A program made the position numbers and the translations under genes. Of a stretch of 64,000 bases of DNA, positions 48,801-60,800 are shown piece after piece; positions within the stretch are counted from its first letter, which is position 1, and each line of letters opens with the position of its first letter. Where the stretch lies: NCBI RefSeq assembly GCF_050948175.1, contig NC_135198.1:6833001-6897000 (forward strand), written 5' to 3'. A model generated the notes under the pieces. The model worked only from the letters and a program-made list of their open reading frames with translations, was not told where the DNA came from and ran no database searches. This DNA comes from Xylocopa sonorina (taxonomy: Eukaryota; Arthropoda; Insecta; Hymenoptera; Apidae).

Positions 48801-51800
48801 TAACGTGCAATGCAACATGCGATACAACCAGATTAGCCTGAGCGTACAAATTTGAGTAATGGTTCCGACCGTACCGGGCTCGCTGCCATACTTGTGCGAC
48901 ACAGTCGTCCAGCTAGAATTTGTTTCTGTCTACTTAAATAAGTACTCACGTTAGCTAGGTCAGTAGGATCAGAACAGTTGCTCGTGTTTGTACGTGGCGC
49001 ACGTATGTTCGACGAACTTTCAGCAAGGCTTAAACAGGACATGTGGGTTTGCATTACATGCTGCTTCGCGCGTACCATTAGATTCGTCTAAATGCACCGT
49101 CACCCCTTTTACCTCTATCTATCTCTTTCTACTTCTCTCTTTCTCTATTGGAGTACATCGTTCAACACAAGCGCAAAAGTTGGTGCGCGAATCCTCGCCT
49201 ATTCTTGCGTCAAGGTTGATATCGTGGCGGCATTGTAAAAAACAGAACGGACGCGGAACCTGTTTCCAGGTCACAATATGTCCGGCGTGGATGGTAACAG
49301 CACCGAGGGAGAATCCGCGTGCGGACGCGGTCCTGCCCAGACCGGGCCAGGCTGTTATCGTAACTATGAGCATTACAGTCTCTCGCGACACCGTCGCAGC
49401 GCCTCGTCCTGCTTCCCAAATTTGCCTAACGATATGCCGACGACACCGGACAGCCCGAACCGCCGTCTCCTGGACTTTGCTCAGAGCGTGCCTGGAACGC
49501 AGAACGACGATTACTTTCACGACGATGTACCGGCCCAGCACGTGAACCAAGGCAATACTACACCTAGCGTAAGTCCCGACGTCAAATCCACTAACAATCC
49601 ATTATGAATATGATTTTCGATGTGTTCATTTCGTGTGCGCGCCTGAAAACTAGGCATGCACGGGCGTCTGTTAATCCTTCGACCAGACGGGGCTCGACTT
49701 TCTTCGGTGTCGTTAATTACCAAGCTCCTAATCAGACGATTTTTATCGATTTGATCGTTATTACTTTTATATCAACTTAATCGTTTAATATCCTGTGATG
49801 TCATTTGGTAATATCTTATTCCGGGTAATATCCTTCTCCCAATTAATTTGCGATATATGCAATTATAATGATATTATTTCGCCAATCTACTCTGTTCCTA
49901 AAATTTGAACTCTATCAATTTAGAGACAAGATTATTGTATACTTTTCTGTTTGAACTACAAAATTAATTAAAATTAGTATGCTGAAGTTCCATACTTGTG
50001 TCGTGTATTTCGGTGCAGCCTTGCACTTTACTGGTATTAAGGCAGTTATGAATTAATCACGTGTATTCGATCGCTATTGGAGGTTGAATGAAAACCTAAT
50101 ACCTAACATAAATCTGATAAAAGAAATTCGAGCCCGTCTGTGAAGATAGAATCGTTCATGAACTAGTATCCGCACATGGCTACTAGAGGCACGACTTACC
50201 AGAAAGTCGGTGCGGTCACATTGGATGCAAACTAGTAGTAGAGTCGGATATTAATCAGACCAGACAGTGACGCGTGCCTCTTTACTTTCAATTGTCGTTT
50301 TATCTGCTATAAAGTCACCAAGTATATTCACAGGTACCTTTCTAATCAATTTAAAGATAACATTTCTCATACAACGAGAAACTAATATATATATATACAT
50401 ATGTATATAATTAAAAATGATCGATAAACGTTATAAGTTCGTGTCACTTGTAAAATATTACTTTCACAAATATAGCTTAGCTTCTGTTTCTTATTATCTT
50501 GCAAAGCGTCCAACGAGACTGACGCATATTTACGAGATGTAAAAATTAGTTGAAAATTATTATTTCTTTCATCTCTGGGTACTTTTTTTTTGTTCTATAC
50601 TTACTATACTGTATATGTATGCATCAAGTATAATTGCTGCTTTGTCCTCGATGTAATTACCTATTTAAAAGAATGTGCATCCAATGATATCGTTCTTATT
50701 TGGATTTGATGTAAACTCGTTGGTGTCGAATAGCCATGGCACAAGTTTGTTTCACACCGCTATGTCATAGTGGGAAATAAAATTGCAACGATACTTTAAT
50801 AACGCAGAATGACACGATGTACCGAAGCACGCCTAGTGTTAACAATTTTCTAATTTTTTTTTTCATTTTTTCTCGTATGGAAAGGAAGCACGTCGAGCGT
50901 CATTTAAAAGAAAAGTCTGAAATCAGATTGGCTCGAGGTGCAGCTTTTTATATATGTGTGTGTCTGCTTGTCCTTTACGGGACGCCAGTGACGAGCTGAT
51001 TGGTGTCCCGTAAAGTTGTGTACAACTTCTATACTGTATTAGCAAAACTGTTGCCAGAATTTTTGATATCTGACCTGGCACAAACATGAAGCGAGTAAAT
51101 ATTTCTCTGGACCGATTCATACGTGATAGATGCCGATAGAGTTTCCCTCTTTTTCTCTTTTGTGAAAATATTTACTCGATAATGACACTTTATAATAATA
51201 CCGTGTATGCGTAGATATACAGAGCTTGGTTACCATTTCGTTCATTCTTCGAGTAAGCATATACTGACCATACTGTGCTTTTTAATGGAAACATTCTTTG
51301 TCATTAAAAAATATATGAGTATCGATATATATATATACTTCCACAGAAAGAATGATCAAAATTTTGTTTGGATCTACTTTGCTCTGTGTAATGCATACCG
51401 TTTGACAGAAATTGGTAATTTTCCAATATAACACAGAGTTCTTAATGCAAATGCATCTATACTTACCAGTGCTTGCAGAATTAGTGTAAATATAGTATCA
51501 TTAATACGCAGAATTGATAACGCCTTACTAATATTGCGATTCATTAGGAAACCTTTATGTACAATTTACAGTATGATTAAGCACTGTGTGCGCTTCTTTT
51601 GATGGTATTTTTTACAAATTACTTTGAGAACTAATTTGGCGCTGCAAGGTATAGATGTGCCGAATAAAGGTTTGCGCAACCTTCGATTTTAAGTCTACTT
51701 GGTCGCGTGTTTTCCCGACAATCCTTTTCGTTAACAGTTTACAGTCCATACGATTTTTCTCAATAGATTACGCGTACACAGTTCACTTTTTAATCAGTTC

Positions 51801-54800
51801 GCGAACGAACCGACGATCTGCGGAGCCCGAAAGAACGACTTTAACTTTCCTTAATGTTCGCTTCCCTCTTTATTCGTCCATGCTATTCAAATTCAATACC
51901 CTGTTAACAATTGCATATATACCTTTAATTCGTTGAGCTTCATTTCGCTTTATGTAATCGGTACTACGTATCGACAGTTGTACAAATTTCACGAATCTAA
52001 TAATTGCATCACACTTTTGTAAATATTGTAAGAATCTGTAAATAGCAGCGCGTAATTATTCAGGGCCCGATGAGTTAAAGGTAATAGAGTCATTGAGAAC
52101 ACAAATCCTCTCATCGTAACACGATTTTTTACGCATTATTGGCTTATACCCTCCCTTTCATTTATAACTAAAAAAAATTAACGAAAAATTTCCAAATCTA
52201 CTGTTCTTTTTTAATCGTTGTTCAACAACGTGCAGAGAAAAATCTATTATCGGTTAACGATGATTAATAAATATACTGGAGAATAGACAAGTGTTCGTAA
52301 ATGGGAGGATTGAGGACATCGCAAAAATGATAAGACAGTGAAGACATCGGATAAAGCATAGAATAGATAGAACTGATCTAACATCTCTGTACGATTAGAA
52401 ATTGGCTCCAATGAAAGCAATTGTGCAGCGTGTCGTCCAAGTGCTTTTTCGTCGGGAAACGCGTCGGTCTAATGATTCCATCGTTCAATGAGACTTTCTC
52501 TCATTGACTGACAGTGTTCTTTTTCGCACATTGCTGCGGTCCTGGAATGCTCGCTTATGAACAATGAATGAATGTGCTTCTTGTTTTTTTTTTCTTTTTT
52601 TACTGTGTACATGAGAATACACAGGACACAGAAATTTGGGGAAAATTGTGAGAATTCTTGTAAATGAAGGTTTTAATCACCTCCGTGTGTGCGTGCGTCA
52701 CGTGTATACACTGTGCACTGAAACATATACGAGTAGTACTTAATCCTTGTCAGTTTAAGGACACATATAGGACAAATGAACAAAAAGTAGTCGATATCTT
52801 TCGTTTAATTAATCAATAACTACTTTTCCTTTCGTACGTAGAATCTGCCTGTAACATGTTAAACACCTTTTTGGTATACCTTGATTTCTATCTGTTCTTG
52901 CGGTCCGATTATTTTATCGATTACTATAGACGTTTATAGAAATGGTACCTCGTAATCGAATAATGTCATCGCTTACGTGCCACGAAGATATTAATTCCAA
53001 TCGGTACATGTTTCTCCTAGGTTTCTCGCACGCACAACCAATTTTTCTCCATGATCTTGCGCACTCGATGTTCTATGATTTTCAAAAGAAGTTATTTTCG
53101 AAACGTTAACGCATCCCACAGTCAGATAACTCTTTTTCCAATCAATCTACTCTTTCAATCAATTGTTTCAAATATTTGTTACATTATTGGATGGTGCAAA
53201 AATTGTATTTCTCGCATACAATTGTTAAGACCGTTACACAATGGAAAATTTGTTATCTGATATGACTATTTTAGACTATTGTACTCATTAAATTCCCCGT
53301 ATTAATTCGTTATACTGAATTTCGTAATTCCATTACGTTGTACGCAGTTGGCTGCAATAATAGGTGTGATCTATTTTCACATTGGTGGCCAATTATACGC
53401 GGACACCTTCTGTTCCTATTTTTCGCAAAACGAGAATCAAATTCCGACTCCTGGTAATAATTGCTAAATACGAATCATATAAAAAAAAAATACGACGAAG
53501 TCGATGGGGATAAGGAAAGGAAGCATTCAATGCGATCTGAAGAATGACAAACTATGAAAGAAATATTGCAGGCAGCAGCGTGTCGCAATTCGTCATCCAA
53601 TAATGAGTTCAGATTCGTTTTTCCATCATTGGCGGTAACTTTCTGACAGATTTCGTGTCGATATGTTACAGGCAATGTCCGACAGCGCGCATTGAACCAC
53701 CATCGTTGAACAAAGCCGCCGAAACTTTCGTCACACACACGAATTACCTACCTGTCGGACTTTGCCGAATTTCGTTCTCTTTCCGCTGCATGTGTATCGA
53801 TCGCTCGGTTCAAAAAGGAAAAAATAATGTCGAGCAAACTCCACGAAACTGTTCTCGATCGGTTCGATCTCTTCGAGCGAACGAAAAAAAAAAATAATAA
53901 GTAAATAAAACGAGAGTTTCGAAGTTGTCCAAAAAAAAAAAAAGAAACATAAGAAGCGATAAGAAAGACATTGAACAAATTGGATCTGTGGACGGACGTT
54001 TCGCTTGTTCACGAAAGACTTTACCGATCTTTCCTGGCAACGTCCGACAAGATAGAAAACTCTGCGAGCTTTCGTAGCAACGGGCAGCCACGAGAAAGGC
54101 AACAACAGAATGAAAGCGATGAAGTGCGAGAGACGAGAAAGAATATACGTGACGATGGACGATAATCCGAGGGCACGAGGCCCTGGGCGGGTACTTCGAC
54201 GTCGGACCTTGCCGTGCTCGATCCGAGAGAAGCGCGGAACGCTTTTCGATCGTCCTTTTTCCAGATACGTTTCTTACGATCCACGAGCCTTCTTTGCATT
54301 TCTTTCTGTCGATCATCTGTTTCCGTTTTGCTTCTTCTATTTTCCATCACATCGCCTCGCTTGATTGACTGATCTTATTCCCCGTTATCTATGCCTATCT
54401 CTCCGAGACGCATCATCACCCTTGGTTTTCTGCTTCCGGTCAGACGTTGCTAGAAATCGCAACGCGTGCGATCGTCGATTCATTTTTCCTCTTTTCATTT
54501 TCATTTCGTGCATTTTGGTCGGACGGTTTGTCGATTCTTTTTTTTTTTCTTTCAGTAGTACTGTGTAATCATACCGCAAATCGATGGTGCATTACGAAGT
54601 GCGAGGCTGTAGCCAAAGTACATCCCCCTAACTAGACCGCTTTGTTGTTCAGTCGCTTGTGTTTTACCCCAAGTGCGATTACTTTGTATGATTATAGACG
54701 TATGTTTTAGTCGATTAGAAACACAACATATCCGAGAGTTTAGTTACGTGCACGTTATGCATACATTTCCACGTGCGTCGTTTGACCGACGCGATGTTAA

Positions 54801-57800
54801 ATATTTATTCAGCCTGTTGGGTGAAACCAATTTAATCTGTAGCGCATAGACAGAGAGACTGGTCGACGAGAACTTCTACTATTTTCTACCATTTACTTTA
54901 AATCGCACTGATCTTGCATTAGTCATCATACATCTAGTTGAACACTCGTTTCTGTTTAGCTGAAGAATTGTTGGAATGGAATTATTACTTTCTCGTTGAA
55001 AATTGTACGATTCGATGTCGTTGTCGAGGTCCTAAATGTGTTTAAGGAATTAAATATATACGTACTTATTAGTTCTTGCAATGCATTAGATAATAGCACA
55101 GGATTCGCGATATTTCCTATAAACTAAGTAGCGTGTACTTAATTATTATAAAAGTTAACGAACAGTAAAGCAGGAAAATTATATTGACGCTCAATTAAAC
55201 ATTTAACAGATGATCTAGAGGATAAAATAGATTTACAATTTATAATTCTTGAGAATAGGTTCACGTAAACAGTTCTCTTATAATAATGAGCATTTAAATT
55301 TAATAGGTATATACATATATATCATTACGATTCGATATTAATCAAAATCGGTTCTTCGAAACACTGCCTGTACATATAAATAATTAGCATAACATTAAAT
55401 AATACCGGCTGTAAGAATGAAATAACCGAATGTAGATGATCGTCTAACTATCGGGCAGTTGTAATTTTTATTATCATATTTCGAGTGATCCTCCAACTCG
55501 TATTTAACTGTAATACGACAGAATTCGACGTCCATTCTTATATTCAATAAAAATTCTCTTGTAATCGAATAAAAATTATTTGAAATCGAACTTCGAAGGT
55601 CTATAATTGGATCGATTACTTATTAAATGAACCTCGAAGTTGATCGACAGATCATTGAATCTAGGAATAATCGACGCGATTAGTTTTCGACTAATTTCGA
55701 AGGTAGTTAAACAGAAGCATTAAAAATGTGTTTCCTGATATTCGAGTAAAATAAAATAATACGAAACGTGTATACATACATATATAATTGGGCATGGGAC
55801 GTCTTACAATGCTGTTTGAAGAAGAATGGAGGGAACACTATGCCAACTTCGAGGTTCCTTAAGATATCTTTTTTCTATGTTAGCCTGAATTATTAATTCA
55901 TCGTCACGTTTTGTGTTATTTTAGATAGCGAATCAAGTTTATTGATTTCATGTCGGCCCTTTCAGCGCTGAATCACGTATTAATAATTACCGAAGGCACG
56001 CGATCGAACGCAGTGAATCTGAAAGAATTAGATGTCGGTCTTCTATTTGTAAAGACATATACAGGACAGCAGGTTCGAGGAACGGTTCGTTTCAAAACTG
56101 TATACTTTTACGATCAATTGATTTCGCGTAAGTAACGGAAAGCAATTGTGACGTCCGATCACGATATGATATTTAACTTTTTCTTCTCACTACGATGCAT
56201 TTCACTGTCACACGTATACATACCTCAATGAACACTGTTACACCTTGCGCATTGTCAAACGTGCGAGTTCGTAAATGATGGTATCATGGATCACCCCAAA
56301 AAGAACGTAGATCGTTTGACGCGAGGGAAGTAATTAATGGCAGTAGATAAGATTAGATTCAGAATTTTATACACTGACGGAATGTTCCTACATGCCATCA
56401 TTTACGAATCGACACACGCATCATGGACATCCTTTCTTTAACAAACTGACACGATTGTAACACGTCTTCCTTTTCACCCTTGCATACGAGAAATTTCTCT
56501 CTCTGGCTCCACGTGATCATACGTTGCCTCGTTTCGTGCTCTCGTTCAAGCCTTTGAAGCACCGTTGTCGAATGGTGCTTTCTCTGAAATCGCAAATTAA
56601 TCGAGGTACCTCTCGCTTGTTATGTCGTTAACGAAGGACGATCATTATCCTCGCGATGACTCTTTGCGAAAACTTTTATTCGAGACATAGTTGTTCGGTT
56701 AGAAACAAGGTAATTGATATCACTGAAAAGTTTTTCTCTTGAATGCGTGCTTCAAAGGATCAATAACGTATTCGCTCGTTCGTGAAGCGTTCGAATTATT
56801 TCGCACGAATGCATTGGTTTACACCTGTGTAAAATCTTATTATCGTTAGTTATCCGACGACGAATTCTTTACCTTCAGACGAGTTCGCTTTTGAAACTGA
56901 AAGGAGAGTTACATTTCTTTCGAAGCTTCGAATTTTCGAATGATCGTCATTGCAGGATGACGCGAACGGGGATAAGAACGGAATGGCTCGATCGCTTCCG
57001 GGCGCGGCGGGACCCGTGTGTTACGGAAAGTAAAATAGGAAATTGTGTGTGTGACATTGTAGGATGAAGAGAAAAAAGACAGCAGAAAATTCGAGAAAAA
57101 TGATGAAATACCTAGCGAATTCGAGTGTTGCTTTTGTACTACGAAGGTATTTACGATCACTAACGTTCTTCCTTAGGCGGCACTACATACACCAATGGGC
57201 TGTCGAGAAAATTGGGACCAAGGGGACTAACATTCTTTATTTCTCTCCAACTGTTTATTTTTCCAATTTTTTTTTCTTTTTTTTTCGTCTCGTCTCTTTT
57301 AATCTCTGTTGTGTTACGATATCTCTTCTTGTCGCTTCGCCTCCGTCAGCAACGTCCGATCGATAGCAAACACGTATATATATGCGCATACAGATATATA
57401 TACGTATGTACGATCGCGCGAGATTGTGTACCCGTTCGTCCCCTGGCTTCTTTTATATCTGTCCGCTACTACTTTCGTTCAACTACAGCCGATGCACGGT
57501 TTGTCCGGTACGTATAGTCCACTGGGTGTATGCACTGCCTCCCCCTCTCACCTTCAACAGAGCACTTACTTTTCCATTGACACGATACCAGTTCATTCAA
57601 TGCTTTAGACGCAACCGTAGCTCGTCCACTAATTTGATTTGCGTGTAAACTCGCAATTTTGTAGGCCAAGGCACTGGGGCATCGTCGTCGTCGTTTCGCG
57701 TCCGGGGGCGAGGGATCACGCCACTGAAACGAAACACGATGCCCACGGCTCTGGCCAAACACCAACCCCTTTACCCGGTCCTAAATAGAATTTTTATAGT

Positions 57801-60800
57801 TTGCCCGACGAGCGAGTTTATCCAGCCTGCCACGGTAGCGATCACTTAAGGGGTTCCCGGATTTCCTTTGACAGAAGAAAACCGGGGAACGAGAAATTAT
57901 TTTACTCGTTCTGTTTCCTCTGGATTGCATCGCAGCCTTGAATTTTTAGAAATATTATTATAAACTGTTGTATAGATTGGAACGACGAAAGTATTGCGTA
58001 TAGGGGTTGTTTTTGGAATATGCGACTCAATTTTAGGAGTGTACTGTGTATATAGTAACTCATAAACATCTGTACAGTAAAAAAAGAAGAGATATGTGAA
58101 AAGAGATAAATATTGAATTTGTGAAGTAAAGTTTCAAGTTTATTTGCGGTTTGCCATTACTTGGTATTGGATATACTCATCGTTGGGCATATTATAAGTA
58201 CTAGGTATCTGCGAATTGCTTTTATTCACTTCTCTTGTTGAGTGACTAATCTTTCGTTGTTATCCTACTCTAAACGTTAAGAATTTGAACGTAATTACTT
58301 ACTTCACTTTTAACAACTTGATCATCTTTCGATTACTATTTAAGAATGTTTGGAATTGGTTTCTCTAACAGTATGCTAACAACTTTTTCTGCGATTTTTG
58401 CATTACTTGTGTCAACTAATTCTCTTACAATGAAACGTTTTACTACAACTATTATTACTCAAAGTTCCATTTAAAGTTTTACTATTATCAATGGTACGTT
58501 ACATAAAATGTCTATACCATTGATACCACTTGTATACGTACATGTAAACATGTTTCTTGTTGTTTTATAAGACATATCAAATTGCCTTTGAATTATTCGC
58601 ACATGCCTATTACATATACTTATTTAAACCAATGTACTTTCTCTCTCTTTCTCTCTCTCTCTCTTTCTCTCACTCTCTTTCTCTGATGAATAATTTCCTG
58701 CTTTCAAGTTTGAAACGAACGTCAAGTTCGCACGCTAGATTCGTGCATGAATCACGCTGGCGATTGTTCGAGTATATACTAAATAGAACGAAAGATATTT
58801 TACTCGTGTTCGAGCAATTTGCTTGCAAGCCGTTAATGATTCAGACAAATGTCTTGACATGAAACATTGCTCCAACCGGAATACATTTCACTTCGAACGT
58901 TACCATCGAATTATTTCGCAATAGCGAGCCAACCTTATACGATACGCACTTTTCATGGACTGTCTTGTAATTTAATGGCAATACCATGTCGAACGGAAAT
59001 CAAATACGACCTGCAGTGGCACACGAAAGAAAGGTGTTATTGTAGAAAAAAAACAATTGCATACAATCGTATTTATTTTCGTTCATACATTTTCTGATTC
59101 TAATTTATCATATATCGCTTGTTACCGTTATAATGTAATAGTAACAATTATTATTATATTACCATAAGTATAACAAGTAGTCACCTTAATGGAATTACAT
59201 TGTCGTGAACGATGTTCCTCTATTAATCTTTACTTGTTTACTTTTTAATTACAGAATAGCTGTGTTGCGTTCTTACTATTCCGTTGTGTTTTAATTAATT
59301 TTCATTTCGTTTTCAGAATCAGTGACGTTTACAGTGTCAATTAGAGGATATTGCTTCTTTTAAAATTGTTTTACCTGGAAAGCAGGACATTACTCCCTAA
59401 CGGCGTTTGCCTTACACGACGACTGGATGCATTTTAAGCGATCGACATTGATTGACTTTACTAATCCTCTTTCATTAGCTCATTGGCTGCATAGAGCAAG
59501 AGACACGCACACAATAGACTTTCATTCGTTTCTCATCATCGTACGTGGCATGATCGAATAAATAGGTACAATACATACGATCTAATCAATTAATGAACGC
59601 TACGTAGGGCCGTGTTTGTCAATGAATCGCATCTTCGACGAATTATCAACGAAAATTGATCATAACGATCGTATTTTAGGTTGGTGAACAAGTAACTGAC
59701 TGGATAATTATTTAAGATATAATTGGGATACACTAACTGAGACGAACAATCGTAGAAGTCGTTGATAAACGTGCGCCGATTGGACAACCGATTACTTGAT
59801 TCGAGGCAAGACGATCGACGGTCCATTTCTCTTTGCCGTGGAAAAATTTAGAAGCCAAATGTACGGAAAAGAAGCTGCGATGACAGTGACGAATGCGATC
59901 CTGCAGCTGCGACACTTGTTCTCACGTAATACTATTAAATCTCGACGACCTAGTTCCATTCGAACAACCGAGGTTTGCGCGACACTGAATCGTATTCAGA
60001 TTTTCGCGATCACTTGGATTTGATTTACGGCTGGCTGATTTACGCCGTACACGCGCGCAGAATGATTTCCAAATCGCGAGAAAACTGTTGTTGCGCGAGC
60101 CGGTGGCCGAATAAAAGGCAATGCTCGAATTTCGTTGACAAATGATACTGTTACACGTATACAATCGTCACTTTCCAATTTCCAGAGCGTACAGTTTCCA
60201 CTTCAAATTGATCATCGTCTTCTTCGCTCTCTTTTTCGCGCGTTCGTCGTTTTTAATGCCAGGCTTCGTTTACAAAATCCGATTGGGACGCACCTAATTT
60301 TGATAGAGAAAATTTGAAACACGGAGTGTACGCTTTCTACGAATGACGATCTCTATCCTGAATCGTTCAAGTCCATTACACACGCGATTGCAAATAAAGA
60401 GACTGAGATACGAAAAGAAAGGAGTAAAGAGAAAATAGTGTCCACTAGCTTCACCATCGTTGGTAATAATCCCTCGAACAACTGCAAAAGTCCGTAAACA
60501 ATTTCTCTTGATAATTTAATTTTAAAAAGTTATGTACCGAATGCACTAAAGGATTCACGCTAATAATTTAATTACTCCACTTTTACTTTTACATTGCAGA
60601 TGTGATTATAATAATTAATTACTGTTGTGCGTAAGCTGTCAGTTTTTTGTCGTTAGATTAATCATGAACGGTAGTGATTGTTCTTTCTTCCTCCTTTCTT
60701 CTTCCACTCGTTAAATACGATAAACGATATAATCAGTCCCCCGTAGCGTGTAATGGTCCAACGATTACATGCTTGTTTCACTTTTCATCTTTTCAGCATG

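Noticed and set aside
49119..49550. 143-codon frame opposite Shab copy B
   Set aside because: Antisense shadow of a real exon.
53810..54316. 168-codon frame on the minus strand in the large Shab intron
   Set aside because: Composition is phenylalanine-, serine- and arginine-rich from pyrimidine-rich simple sequence; no domain and no splice context.
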